DNA from: Dichomitus squalens LYAD-421 SS1
Lineage: Eukaryota; Basidiomycota; Agaricomycetes; Polyporales; Polyporaceae
Reading direction: 5' to 3'
Length of the DNA: 64,000 nt
Assembly (NCBI RefSeq): GCF_000275845.1
Contig: NW_006766887.1
Span: forward strand, 480,951-544,950
Of the stretch, positions 33,607 through 46,300 are shown piece after piece; within the stretch, counting starts at the first letter, position 1; each line of letters starts with the position of its first letter. Made by a program: the position numbers and the translations under genes. A model generated the notes under the pieces. That model did no database searches. It was given only the letters and a program-made list of their open reading frames with translations, and was not told the DNA's origin.

Positions 33607-35696
33607 ATGTCCACCGAGAGCTGGCCGCCACAACTGAAGTACGATAACCACCGTCAGCCTTTCCGGCATCACGCTCACCTCTTCTCAGAGAATGGGTCGC
33701 GCAATGTTTGGGCCAGATGACCGAGTCGAATAGGGCAGAAGCGCAGGCAGAATTGAAACAGGTGATAGCTGACTCTTTCGCCGCGAAGACACTTTGGACG
33801 ACGGATTGGGCCGGGGTACAATTGAAGAGGTAAGTCGGTGGTCGTCCCCCATGCCTAACTGTTTGCGGCTGAGAGAGGGCATGGAGCTTGGTCCCAAAGC
33901 CGCCACCCGTAACAACGTCTTCGACCCTCAAGCGCAAGTCGTGAGTCGCGTTCATGCTCAGGTCGGCCGGGGGAGGCTGATGCTGGTTTGTAGAAATGAT
34001 GGTACCCATACGAGCAACAAAAAGACCAAGAAGACGTCCATAGGAAAGTCAGCCGCCTCGAGTATGTTCGATCCGAATGACCTGGCCGCGCTCAACCGCA
34101 GGGCCGCACGCTTCCAACGAGAGCATGAGATTGAACGGCAGAAAAGTTCGCGTCCATTCGGCAACCATAGTTCCACTTCCTCGTACCCCTCGCACGCTAA
34201 CAACCACCTCTTCAAATCCCGGTCTGGAACCCCCGCCGCGTTTGACGGCGCGGACGAACCCGAGACGAGCCTGGTCAGCGCCCTCTGGCCACTGCCTTTG
34301 CTGGCAAGTCTCGTGCTCATGGGTTTTTGCCCATCTTCAGAACGTACAGGACTGGGACCGATACGCCATTGTTGGGACGTCCACTGAGATATTCAAGGAT
34401 TACTTGCGGCTGACTTCGGTGAGCTACTGCGACTGAGGTGGTTTGTTAAGGGACAGCACCTGATGACACGCTTCCCTACCCCTGCCACACGGTCTCGTTC
34501 CGATAGGAACCTAAACCGGAGCAAATCCGTCCCTATCACGTCCTTCAAGAGACATTGCAGCAGCTCAAGAAGAAGTGGCGCGAGAAGGCCACCTACAATT
34601 GGATATGCTCCCAATTTAAGAGTTTACGGCAGGATCTTACCGTGCGCCTCTCCGCCTTCTTGCGGTGGGCGTGTTGACAGCAGCATCTTCGCACTCTATT
34701 GTCTTCACGCAGGTGCAGCGCATCAAGAACGAGTTTACCGTGACAGTTTATGAGATCCATGCTCGCATGGCGCTGGAAGTGGTATGTGCGCTCCCTCCTA
34801 CCTCCACCCGTACTGTCGGCTACCATGGATCCGTGCTAACGTACGGCGGACGTGTTGTACGTGATAGGGCGACATGGTGGAGTACAATCAGTGTCAAGCG
34901 ATGCTCCGGAACCTCTATGAGCTCGGCATCCCCGGAAAAGTGGAAGAATTCACGGCATATCGAATATTGATGTTGCTGCACGGACGGAACCGCAGTGGTA
35001 TGTGTACACAGTTCTTAGTAGCCCAGGCGCGCTGCTTACTATCACCGGTCTCATCGTATTTGTTCTATCAGACTTGAATTTATACGTAGGTCAGCTAACA
35101 GAACGACAGAAGTCCGATCCCGCCGTACGGCATGCCCTCGGCGTCCAACGTGCGGTGGCGATGGGGAACTATCATGCGCTCTTTGACTTGTATCTGAATG
35201 CTCCCAACATGGGAGCGTACATCATGGATCATTTCATTGATAGGGAGAGGATACGTGCGCTCATGGTCATGACAAAAGCGTGAGTACCTTGGCCACATCT
35301 CCTTCATCACCTCCCTGCCCTCTCCTCTTCTTCCTGCCTTCCATTCCTCGCGGTCTATCGCGATTTCCTTCCTTTTTTCTTCGGACCCCCGTTCAGTATC
35401 GGAGTGTCCGAGTTGCTTCCTCGGATCGGAGCATGGATTGCGAACGCTGGTACTGACGCGGCATGTGCACATATGGCAGGTACCGGTCACTACAGCTTTC
35501 ATTCATTCAGAACGAACTCGCGTTCGACACGCTGGCCGCCGCACGGGAGTTCCTCGCCGAACATCGCGCGGCTTTCTTCCAGAATCCAAACAGCCCAGAC
35601 CCCGAGAAGGTACTCGATTGCAAGCCTGCAGGCAGCCCGCTCGCGTCGGTGTTCGAGGAGAAGTACCGGAAGGTGCAAATCAAGGGCGCCGTATAA
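33607..35696 (+). CDS. SAC3/GANP-domain protein, Thp3/LENG8-like
   Basis: Yeast Thp3 works with Csn12 in transcription elongation and pre-mRNA handling, and human LENG8 is its relative; the role here is by family. ATG 33607 starts MSTESWPPQLKEWVAQCLGQ, joined across the first intron (33639-33688). The next exon gives KQVIADSFAAKTLWTTDWAG. A basic linker (KRKSNDGTHTSNKKTKKT) and FDPNDLAALNRRAARFQRE precede the conserved core. That core includes QDWDRYAIVGTSTEIFKDYL, TYNWICSQFKSLRQDLT, YEIHARMALEVGDMVEYNQC and LRNLYELGIPGKVEEFTAYR. The C-terminal winged-helix part ends VFEEKYRKVQIKGAV. Some small exon edges between 34300 and 35470 are approximate. Confidence 0.88.
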
Positions 35697-36088
35697 CCTA
35701 TTGTTCAGTCCGTCGGTCGTCGGTCGTAGGTGGGACGTCTTGCCATCCTCGCATCTCCTCGGGTTCGGTGTGGCCCCGACCTTCCTCTCTTTCCCTTCTT
35801 GTCCGCCATGTCCGCCACTTCTTCACCGTGTTGGTTGGGGATATTCTGGCGCAATTGGGACCTCGTCAGCGTTGCATGCTGGTAAATACCTTAAGTTCAG
35901 CCTGTATCTCTGCTTTATGATATGATGTACTGCAATTGACCCGCACTATATCCTTATTTGCTTTACGCATCACCGATTTTAGCGAAAGTTTTGGGGAGCG
36001 TCCTATGCGTCTACGTGTGAATGAATCTTGTGGTAATTGATAACGTACAAATGCAGAGAGGCCAATAGTCCCAAGTCAAGCTACAAGC
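35697..36088. other. intergenic, convergent gene ends
   Basis: 3' UTRs of the THP3-like and SEN2 genes. No feature was recognised. Confidence 0.4.
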
Positions 36089-37478
36089 CTAGTCCCGCAT
36101 ACGCGCGGGAATGAACCGGCGAAGAACTACGTCCCTGACGGAGTAATGTGCAAGGCACGCTGGTGATGACAAAAGATCGGTTGAAACGCGCGACGAAGAG
36201 GGGATCGTTACGTAGGTTAGGATCAAGGTCTAGAAAACAAGTGAGTCTGGGTCGCGAACAGAAAATCCGGCGAGAATGTAGGTGCACCTTTTGAACTTGG
36301 GAATTGACTCGGTTGATTGTGCTGAGCCACGACCAGGAGAACGTGTTGGCGTTGGGGAGGTTGAAGGGCGAAGATTCTTGGTCCCTAGAATCTTCGTATA
36401 CTGGTATCACTACGACACCAAACCTGTAGGATTTCATGAGTCCAAGGGGTCCCGAGGATATGCAGGATCACATACTCTGCGTGATGAAAGACAGGGCCTC
36501 GCTTATACAGGAGCAGGTCAACGCAGAACTTGATGCCGCCCTTTACTACCCAGCCAAGGGAACGATAATAATGATATGCGGCGTAATTCACGAGGAACGG
36601 GTTATCGAAGCGATTGGTGTACACCGGGAGTTCGGGTGGCACACAATGCACGTTCTGGAAGGCTTTCCAGATCTGCTGCAGGCTTAATGGTTCACTCTGC
36701 CGATGGGAACATATTAGACAAGGTGTGTATATTCAGTTCAAGGACGGTCATATGTACCGTTTGCGGATCGAGGACTGTGAGACAGTCCAGGTTCCAGACG
36801 AGAAAGAACGCTTCTTGTAAAGTTAGCTGGAGATGCTCGACGTCTTTGAGCGGCTCTAGCTCGTCGTCCTCGTCTTTGTCGTCAGGGGCTTCCTCTGGTA
36901 GTTCTGCTGTCTCGCCCAATTGCTGAGGTTTCCACGTCGCACCAGAAGGAATGACAGCGGGAGCGGCCTGTCGACCCTCCGCGAAGGCAGCCTCAGCCTC
37001 GGCAGCCGCTTTCGCGATAGCGGCAGCACGATCCATTTTGAATTGCTTTCGTTCCGCTCGACGCTTTTCTCGAATCTCCTCTGCGGTCATGTCTGTGCTG
37101 GTGAGCACATACGAAGATAGGGCATGGACGTGCGAACGCACATTTTCCAGCAGCCTTACGGGCACTGATCTGCCTCGCGAGCCATGAAGGCTCGCTGCGC
37201 GAGAGGTCGCCCTTGCCGAAGAAGCCTCTGCGCCAGAGAATTGAGGAGTCCCTTTCGTTTGTGATCCAAACGGAACGCGTCGCGGGGTCGAATACGCCTT
37301 CGCAATGGGGATTCTCTATCTTTGTGAGGGAGAAGCCCAGCAGACCAAGGACATATCCGAATGTGCTGCCAGGTTCCGGATTGGAGAAGGCGAGTGGCAG
37401 AGGATGAGCGTAGATCCTGTTATTTTCTGCGCGTCGTGCGCCACTCTTTTGCGAGCCTCTGTTGCGATTTGAAGCCAT
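36089..37478 (-). CDS. SEN2: tRNA-splicing endonuclease subunit Sen2
   Basis: Sen2 is a catalytic subunit of the tetrameric endonuclease and cuts the 5' splice site of pre-tRNA introns. Exons: 37478-37142, 37092-36758, 36675-36476, 36423-36288 and 36229-36089. The N-terminal domain has [30 protein letters not shown] and [21 protein letters not shown] charged coiled region ([20 protein letters not shown]) and an acidic linker follow. The nuclease domain starts [18 protein letters not shown]. It holds the expected triad: Tyr in LLYKRGPVF, His in FHHAE, and Lys in [13 protein letters not shown]. It ends [10 protein letters not shown]. All catalytic residues are present. It is divergent from the dynein gene with only 220 bp between starts. 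Confidence 0.94.
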
Positions 37479-37698
37479 AGCCGACGGACAGCGATGCGAA
37501 GTAAGTGGGAGTCAGAAGCAGAGTCGAAGTCGTTGCAGCACAGGCGACCCGTCGCGTCTTGCCCGAAGACGCGTCTCAGTCGTGGCTAGCGCGTCCCATC
37601 TTGCTTCTTCCGTTCAACCACTCGGCTCGACCGTCCACTTCCTATCTTGCTTGTATCTCTGTATTGTCGCATATACTAGGGCTGTTCACGATACCACC
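37479..37698. promoter_or_regulatory. shared divergent promoter SEN2 / dynein IC
   Basis: 220 bp separate the two start codons, so both promoters overlap. A pyrimidine-rich run lies on the dynein side. No TATA box was seen. Confidence 0.45.
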
Positions 37699-40220
37699 AT
37701 GTCAGAGAAGAGGAGGGCCGAAATAGAGGCTAAGCGGGCGAAGCTTGCAGAGCTCCGTAAAGCAAGAGCCGATCGCCAGAAGGCAGACGCGGATCGTCGA
37801 CTCTCCGAGGTATGCATCCATTGTTGTCATTCCTAACACCCAAGCAGCAAGCGTTCATGTCTTCCTATCGTTCTAGAGTACAGGTGGTCCCTCGGGCGCG
37901 CGGAGAGACGTTGACGATTTGGTCAATGCCCTCATCGGCTCAGGCAGTCGCGCGGATGGCGCGGACACGCCCGTCTCCTCTGTGCCCGGTACCCCCGCGC
38001 TCGGACATGCAAGTTTGCCAGGCCCGTCCTCTGTACTTTCTGGACGATTGAGCAGGCAGAGCGATGCTGCGTCGGACAGCAGGTACAGTCTCGGGACTAC
38101 CCTCATTCAGTCGCAGAATGGGGCGACGGAGAATGTCATTGAACGGTGCGCTGTATCTTCTTGTCTCAGTGCAACAATATGGTATTCATACAAACACGTC
38201 CTGCCAGGGAGATGACTCCACGGATAGTGCCGGACCTTATAGACATCGAACAGGAGCTCTTTGAGTTGCCACAGAAGGTTGTGTGAATGCAGATAGGATC
38301 ATGGGGACAGCTAACCAAGCGTCATGTAGGAGCGCGTAATTTACAACAAGGAGGTCCAAACGATGGAGGTTGAAACTGAGCCTGCCGCCGCGACCGAGGA
38401 GGAGATTCGGGAACAGATTCTGCGTGAGCGAGAAGTCGCGGAGGCGGAACGATTAGCGCACGAGCAAGAGCTAGAAGCGGAGAGTAAACGCCTAGATGAG
38501 GAGATTGCACAGGAGATTCGGGGTATGCATGCCTATGTGTGGTGCTTTTGGGGATTGCCATACTGACGCGCGCGCAGAAATGACGGACGAGGAGAAACTG
38601 ATCATCTTCTCGGCACCGGAGTTCTTGGACTTCGTTGAGCAGTCTACCAAGATCATCCAACGAGCACTTAACGACAACTATGACTACATTCGCGACTATA
38701 CCATTGGTGCAGAAAGTGGAACGTACGTGAAGGCGGATCAAGGACCGTCAGAATGCTCACCTCTTCAGAAGGGAAGCCTCCGAAGGGCGAATCAAGAATG
38801 TATGCGCATTCTACGACGAGCGGTTTGGCAAGAACCGCTCGATCACGGATATTGACTGGTCCCCCAAGGTGTGTGCTAGGTACTACATAGCGGTCGCTTG
38901 TATACAAAGCTCAGCCAATCACAGTACCCAGAACTCAGTTGCGCATCATATAACAAGAACCCCGCCGCGCTGAACGAGCCGGACGGCATCGTTGCGGTCT
39001 GGAACCTACACCTGCTTGAACGACCAGAGTTCGTCTTCCACTCTCAGGTATGTGGCGCCTGAGAAGGGCGTAATGCAACTACGTTGCTAACGTCGCACAG
39101 TCAGACGTATTGTCGGTAACATTCTCGCCATTTCACTCCAACCTGATATTCGGTGGTACCTATTCTGGGCAAATACTACTGTGGGATACGCGATCGAAGC
39201 ACCTGCCCGTCTTGAAGACGCCATTGTCTGCTGCTGGGCACACGCACCCGGTGTATGCAATGCAAATGGTGGGCACGCAGAATGCGCACAATCTCATCAC
39301 GAGCAGTACCGACGGCACGGTGTGCAGCTGGCTCGTGGACATGCTCGCGCAACCTCAGGTAGGCATGGATGCTGACTTCCGCCGCACGAACAACTGACGA
39401 AGTATGGACGTAGGAAACGCTAGAGCTCGTGCACGCTGGGCACAACAAGACGAGCGAGGTGTCCATCACATCTCTCAACTTTCCAGACAATGAGACGACG
39501 ACGTTCTGGGTTGGCACAGAGGAAGGCAACGTGTACCAGGCAAACCGGTACGACCGCGCAGGGGCGAAGGCAGGTCTGAACCAGTACGACGTTTACAAGG
39601 GACACTCGGGGCCTGTCATGGGGCTGCACTTCCACCCGCTCGTGGGGCCGGTTGACTTCTCGGATCTGTTCCTGTCGTGCTCTGTGGACTGGACTGTCAA
39701 GCTGTGGAGAGCGAAGTCGCTGGCAAAGCCTTCGACGGCAGTGAATAACGTAGCGCCTCTGTACTCGTTCGACGAAGCGGACGACTACGTGTACGACGTG
39801 AAGTGGCATCCTACGCACCCGGCTCTGTTCGGCACGGTAGACGGCGCGGGTAAATTCGACCTCTGGAATCTGAACCACGACACGGAGGTGCGTCTATCTG
39901 TTCGCGTTTGAAACTCACGGGCGTGGGCTGTCATGCTGAGTGGTGTCTATTACCGCCGTTCTAATTAGGTGCCGGTGGTCTCCACGAGCGTCGGGTCTGG
40001 ACGCGCGTTGAACAAGCTTCGGTGGGAACGGAAGGACGGGCGGAGGGCTGCGTTGGGTGGAAGCGACGGACGGCTCTATATTTACGACATCGGGGACATG
40101 GCGCTCCCCAGGGAGTCCGAGTGGACGGACATGCAACGGACGGTCGCAGGGATCATGGGAGGGGGACCGCAGGCAAATGGACTCGGAGACGACTCTGCGC
40201 GGATCGTTGCGGGGCGCTGA
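37699..40220 (+). CDS. cytoplasmic dynein intermediate chain
   Basis: This subunit links dynein heavy chains to dynactin and cargo. ATG 37699 starts [20 protein letters not shown], the N-terminal single alpha helix that binds dynactin p150. A Ser/Gly-rich exon and the light-chain-binding linker region follow. A Glu/Arg helix ([20 protein letters not shown]) precedes [20 protein letters not shown]. The C-terminal WD40 propeller follows, with repeats such as [72 protein letters not shown] and [17 protein letters not shown]. At least nine exons are present, ending at TGA 40218-40220. The domain order and length match dynein-1 IC. Confidence 0.93.
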
Positions 40221-40748
40221 GGTGTCACGGGCAGCCCGGTTGGGCTCGAGGGTGGTGTAGGATGTCGTACAACGTGGAGTCGATGTCAGGAGTTTCTGTG
40301 TATACCCGAGAGTTCCTTATGGCGTTTGATATAACGCTTGCCATGGTAGATGTTGGCATTGTGGCTGGAACGGCCGCGACTGACGACTGCCGACGTTGAC
40401 GTGAACGACAGGCGTTAATAGGCGACGGAGACGCGTGTGTGCTGCTGCATGTGCGGCCTTCCGTGCTCCGCGGGCTTGCAACCGGTAACTCGTCCGAGCG
40501 TCCTTGCGCAGACGTTCGTGCTGCCAGTTCCGCTTTGCATTGCACATTGGCCGGCTGTTGCGGCAGAAGGTGTAAAGTAGTACCACTCCGAGGCCCGTCA
40601 GGTGACGGATCAAATGCTGCGTCGCGCGTCTGTGCGCGTCTGCCTGGGACGCGCTCTGAGGCTCTCTTCTATCCCTCCTCCCACCTCCACCTCCTCCTAC
40701 CACTCTTCCCACCTCCCCAGAACAACAGCTTTCTTCTTGTCGCGCACC
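40221..40748. other. intergenic
   Basis: The 3' half (about 40660-40735) is a strong pyrimidine tract on the coding strand of the next gene, as is common just before fungal transcription starts. No gene was seen. Confidence 0.4.
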
Positions 40749-42681
40749 ATGTCTACCTTCCACCAGGTGCGTTCGATCCCTTGATCAGGTCCTCGTCGTA
40801 CAATCGTTCATGCCTTCTCTACCTCGCTACAGGAACCGCACAAGTGAGCAATTCGTCCGTGGTCCTACTTTCTTAGTGTTGACTAGACATCGCGCGGCCC
40901 CTTCATCAAGGCTTCTTGTGTATGTTTTCTAGCCATCTATCGCGCGCGCCCCATCTAAGCTATTTTGCAGCATCCCCGGACCCATCGAAGTCACCGACGA
41001 GGTAATTAACTCTAGCCTTCAATCTTCCGGCCCGGATGCTCATACCACAAGCCAGGTTCTCTACGCCAATGCTCACCCCTCTATGTCCCACATCTCTCCA
41101 GACTTTATTCCGGTATTTGGTGATGCCATCCGTATGACCAGGGAGGTCCTTTTCACCCAGGACGCACAACCCTTCCTCATCGCCGGCTCCGGGACGCTCG
41201 GCTGGGACCAGGTACGTCCGTCCATGCCGGCATCTGCGTACCTTAACCCCACTCGCGGGGTCGAATATACGCTTATTACCGGCGTTCTTCGCGAAGGTCG
41301 CCGCGAATCTCGTAGAGCCCGGTGAGAACGCCCTCGTGCTGAACAGCGGCTACTTTGGAGACAGCTTCGCCGATTGGTAAGTCCCGACCTTCTTTCGACG
41401 CGGTCAGCTCGCGCGACCTCTTCCTGCAAGCGTTGACGCTTCGAAACAGTCTCCGGACGTACGGCGCGGTTGTCGACGAGATCAAGGCGCCGTTCGGTGG
41501 GACCGTCCCTCTGTCTGAGATCGAGGCCGCCCTCAAATCCAAGAAGTACAAGCTCGTCACGTTCACGCATGTTGACACATCGACCGGTTAGTTGACCCGG
41601 GTTCGATGATGAAGATTGCGTGCTGATGTTGCAATCGCATAGGCGTGTTGTCGGATGCAAGGGGTATTGCGGCGACCGTGCGCAGTGCGTCGCCGGACAC
41701 TTTGGTAATTGACACCATGACGCACGTGGTCTGCTGAGTCTATACTGACGCTTGGGTAGGTTGTCGCCGACGCCGTCTGCTCCGTTGCCAGTGAAGAGAT
41801 CCGCTTCGACGCGTGGGGCCTCGATGTCGTCCTGACGGCTAGCCAGAAGGGCCTCGGTACGCCTCCCGGTCTGAGTATCCTTGTTGCCAGCCAAAGAGCC
41901 ATCAAAGTATGTGACCCACCCCCATGTACGCAGGGTAGGCACTCAAAGATACCCCTAGACTTTCGAGTCCAGGAAGAGCCCAGTCACGTCTTACTATGCG
42001 AGCTGGACAAAGTGAGTTTGGATCGTCCGTTGATACGGCTGTGCGATATATCCATGTCTGATTCTCGCTCCTATAACCCAGGTGGCTCCCGATCATGCAA
42101 GCATACGAGTCCGGAAACGCCGCATACTTCGCGACGCCCCCTGTCAACTTGATATACGCGTACAACGCCTCGCTCAGGCAGATCACCGGGGCGACGCCGT
42201 CGCTTGAGGAGCGCTTCCGCCTGCACAGGGAGAGCAGTCAGCGCGTCAAGAAGGAGGCAGAGCAGCTCGGCTTCAAGCAGCTGCCTCTGGACCCGTCAAT
42301 CGCGGCAAACGGGATGACGGCGCTGTGGTTCCCAGAGGGACTGGCCGCGGCCGACCTGCTTCCTTCCCTTGCGAAGAAGGATGTTGTCGTTGCTGGCGGC
42401 TTGCACAAGGATTACAAGCGTACGTGTATCGCATGGTATCACAGCCGGCAAGTATTGAGTTGACGTTGCATGCCACAGTCAAGTACTTCCGTATCGGGTG
42501 AGTTTACTCAAGTGGCTTAGTAGTCTCCCTCTAGATCTCTGGCGTCTCGATCGGTGCTAACTCGTGCTGGGTCACCAGCCACATGGGTGTCTCGGCTATT
42601 GACTCCCAGCGCGGAGATATCGACAAGGTGATCGCGGCGCTGAAAGAGAGCCTGGCGGAGGCAAAGGCCAAGAAAGCGTAA
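40749..42681 (+). CDS. AGX1: alanine-glyoxylate aminotransferase
   Basis: This PLP enzyme makes glycine and pyruvate from glyoxylate and alanine. The start exon is 40749-40766 (MSTFHQ). An 11 nt microexon (40833-40843) and then exon 40971 onward give the joined N-terminus HQEPHNIPGPIEVTDEV. The fold type I core shows VLYANAHPSMSHISPDF, PFLIAGSGTLGWDQ, LVTFTHVDTSTG, VVADAVCSVASEEIRFDAWG and the PLP lysine in LTASQKGLGTPPGL. The small domain ends with MGVSAIDSQRGDIDKVIAAL and a Lys/Ala-rich tail. No clear C-terminal peroxisomal tripeptide is present (tail KKA). All catalytic parts appear intact. A serine-pyruvate preference is possible. Confidence 0.91.
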
Positions 42682-43361
42682 GCAGAATTCATCGAGAAGC
42701 ACCATCGTTGTAATAGAGTCGTCTCCGGTTTGAGCTCATCATCGTCTCGCTTGTAAAACATCATGGACATGGACATGTCCGATATGGACAACGAACGGAT
42801 AACATAATCCACGTCGCGCGCGAATCCCTGCGCGTCGATAACGATCGCGAAACGGCGGGCTCAGCCGAGAGAGGCTGTCGAAGGCAGCGAGCTCAAGGAA
42901 GGCCTCCGCGGACGTCCGCTCTATCGCCACTGCCCGACTGTGAGCAGGCCAAGGACGCGACGTACACAATCGTTTGTCAGTCTCGCTTCTCGATTCATCT
43001 CAGCGACGCTTGCTGATCGTCGGATCTGCCTAGGATCGAGCCGTTTTGGGAGGGAGGGGGCACGGATCTCGCTGGGCGGGGCTCCGTCGGTGGTCCGCTC
43101 CTCCCCGCACGGTGAGTACTGTGTCGTGCCGTTATCTTCCCAGTCTCCGCCACTCAGCAATCACTCACAGGCTGCTGGCTGGTATGACAGGTTGAATATG
43201 ATCCGAGGATTAAGATACGATATCTCGACGTGATACAATAATGGGTTGAATGCAGGTAGCAAGTCTACGTGCTTGGGACAGTTGTACATCGTGCTTTCCG
43301 TGTTACGTCATATCTGCAATCATACACGTTTTGCAAAACGACCTAAGTACTCAGTTCTGGA
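42682..43361. other. intergenic, convergent gene ends
   Basis: 680 bp between the AGX1 and MET5 stops. No coding or RNA feature was recognised. Confidence 0.4.
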
Positions 43362-46300
43362 TCATGCTCCAACTGAGATCTCCCGATGTTGACCTTCGCC
43401 GCCCATGCGGTCGTACCACTCCTTGCCCGACGTCGTAGGCGCGATATAACCCGCACGAATCACGAAATCACCAAAGTGTTCGCCCTCGTGTCGCTCGAGT
43501 GCATAGCGCTTGATCATCGGCTGCAAGATCGCGAGTATCTCTGGCTCCGTGACGGTTTCTGGAGGATTGAGAAATGAGCACGCAATGGCGAGGTTACAGA
43601 GCCATTCAAGTCTCACCTCGGTAGACTTTGTTCATCCGTTGGCCGTAATAGCCTCCGCCGAGAAGCATCAAGTAAGAGCCGGGCGCCTTACCGACGAAGG
43701 CGACCTCTGCAAGGTATGGTCGTGCGCAGCCGTTGGGACAGCCGGTCATACGCATGACGATGGAGTCGTTGCGGAGGCCGTTCTCCTCACAGATCTTCTC
43801 GACCTTATCGATGAGAATGGGCAGGTACTGGAGTACACGGAGAAGTGAGCTGACGCTGACACGAGGATTCGATGGTGGAAACTGACCCGTTCTGACTCGG
43901 CCATAGCAAGACCGCACGTCGGGAAAGCCACGCAAGCGGACGAGGATAGGCGCAAGCCGCTATAGGCCAGGTTGTCGAGCTTGTACTTTGCGAGCAGACC
44001 CTTGATCGTCGGCAGGTCCTCGGTCGCGACGTCCGAGATGATGAGGTGCTGGTTGGCGGTCATGCGGAACGCGCCCTTGTGCACCTTCGCGATCTCACGC
44101 AGGCCAGTCTTGAAGTCCTTCTCGGGCTCGTCCTGGATCCGGCCGTTCTCGATGAAACACGTGAAGTGGTGCCTGCCGTCCTGGCCTGTGATCCAGCCAA
44201 ACTCGTCGATGTTCTTGTCGAACGAGAAGGGGCGAGCTGGCTGGAATTGGTAGCCAAGCAGCTTCTCCACGGCCGCCTTGAAGTTGTCGAGGCCCATGCG
44301 GTCAATGGTGTACTTCAGCCGGGCGTTCTGGGAGCAGTCATATGAGTGTCTAGCATAGAAGAGATTAGTGTTACTATGAAGCTTACTTTGCGGCTAAAGG
44401 GACACGGCAAGTTAGCGTAAGCAACGTAGCGTTCACGCCGGATGTACTCACTCTGCACGGTTGCCGTTGTCCCTTTGGACAAGCATGATCTTCTCGGCAA
44501 TCTCAACGCCCTGCTCGACAGTACAGAATCCAAGGACATCGCCGATTCTGGGGTATGTCTTCTTGTTGCCGTGCGTGACGCCCATCCCTCCTCCGGCGGT
44601 AACGTTGAATCCGGCGAGCTCACCCTTGTCGTCAATAATGGCAATGAAACCGACATCGTTCGCGAAGACGTCAACGTCGTTGTTGGGAGGGATTGCGACA
44701 GCAATTTTGAACTATATGTATAGTTCAGCGACAGCTGTTAAGGACCGACGGTAGGAGATGAACATACCTTGCGAGGCAAATAGAACTGGCCGTAGAGAGG
44801 CTCGACGTCCTTCAGTGCGTCCCCGGCGACGAGCTTCTTGTCTAGCCAGATCTCGTGGTAGGCGGTGGTGCGAGGTAGGAGGTGCTCGCTGACCCTCCTC
44901 GCGAAGTCGTATGCCTGACGGTGCAGCTTTGAGAGCGAAGGTACGGTCGAGACGATGACATTTCTGAGCAAAGCATCCCTGAGTCAACATCATGCAGCGC
45001 CCCCCTCGTAAGCCACGTACCGGTTCACGTCACCGCAAGCGGCAAGAGTATCAAGGAGGGCGCGATTGATGTCCTGGATGGCAGACTTGAGATGGCGCTT
45101 GATGACGCCGTGGAACTGGAACGTCTGGCGCGTCGTGATCTTGAACGTGCCGTTCCCGTGCTCGTCCGCGATCTGGTCCATGATGAGCCACTGCTCGGGC
45201 AGGCACACGCCCCCGGGCATGCGCACACGGATCATGAAGCCGTACGCCGGCTCGACGCCCTGCGCTTGGCGCTCGTCGCGGATGTCCCGGTCGTCCTGCT
45301 GGTAGATGCCGTGGAACTTGGTGAGCTGCGTGTCGCTCGGGGCGAGCGCGCCCGTCGTGGTGTCCTCGAGACCCTCGGCGATGGTGCCGCGGAGGTACTG
45401 CGATGCGACCTTGATGTGCTCGTTGGTGATAGGCTCGGGCTCTGCCTCCTTCACCTCGATCGCGTCGACGCCCAGCGCCTTCCAGAGAAGGGGCTCCCAT
45501 GCCTTGTAGCCGGTCTCGGGTCCGTCGGCGTCCTGGTCGTCGCCGAGGCCGAGCGGCGCGAAACGGGTCGCGCCGAGCTGCTCTAGGCGGACGTCGAGGT
45601 CCTTGCCCGCCTTGTTGTAGTAGTGCGCGTCCTCGGGACGGGGCCAGTAGTGGCTGTCGCCCATGCCGAAGACGGCGTACTTGACGTTCGTCAACGGCCG
45701 CTCGCCCTTGGCCGCGAGGGCGTTGAGCGCCTTGATGAAGGAGCGGCCGTTTTGTGGGAACTCGCCCTGGCCGGCGACGGAGGTCACGAAGGCCACCATC
45801 TCCTCCTTGGCGAGGTCCTCGATGGAGATGGAGTCCACGGTCGCGACGGTCGTCGAGAGGCCGCGCATCTTCCCGCGGGTCGCAAGGCGCTTCGCCACCT
45901 TCTCGGCCTTACCACCGTCGGAGGCATACAGGACAGTGAGAGGCGGAGCGTCGATGGCAGCCAGGAGGTCGTTGTATGCCTGCGCGGCGCGCTGCTTACG
46001 GGCTTGCTTGAGGTTCTCGCCCAAGCTGCCGACAAGCTCGGAGGCAATCTCGGGCTTGGAGCGCACGAGCTGTGAGAGGTGATTCTGGCGATCGAGGAAC
46101 GCCTGGAGCTCGTTCTTGACAAAGTCGGAGTCGAGAGAGAACGGCTCCTTGCCCTCGCGTTCTCTGGCCGGGTTCCAGCGGTACAGGGGCCAGTAGCCCG
46201 AGTCGACGGCGAGCTTCGTCTCCTTCAGGATCTCCAAGGCAGGCGTCTCCTCCGAGTTGTACGGGAGGTACGCAAGGACGACGGAAGGACCGTCGTAGCG

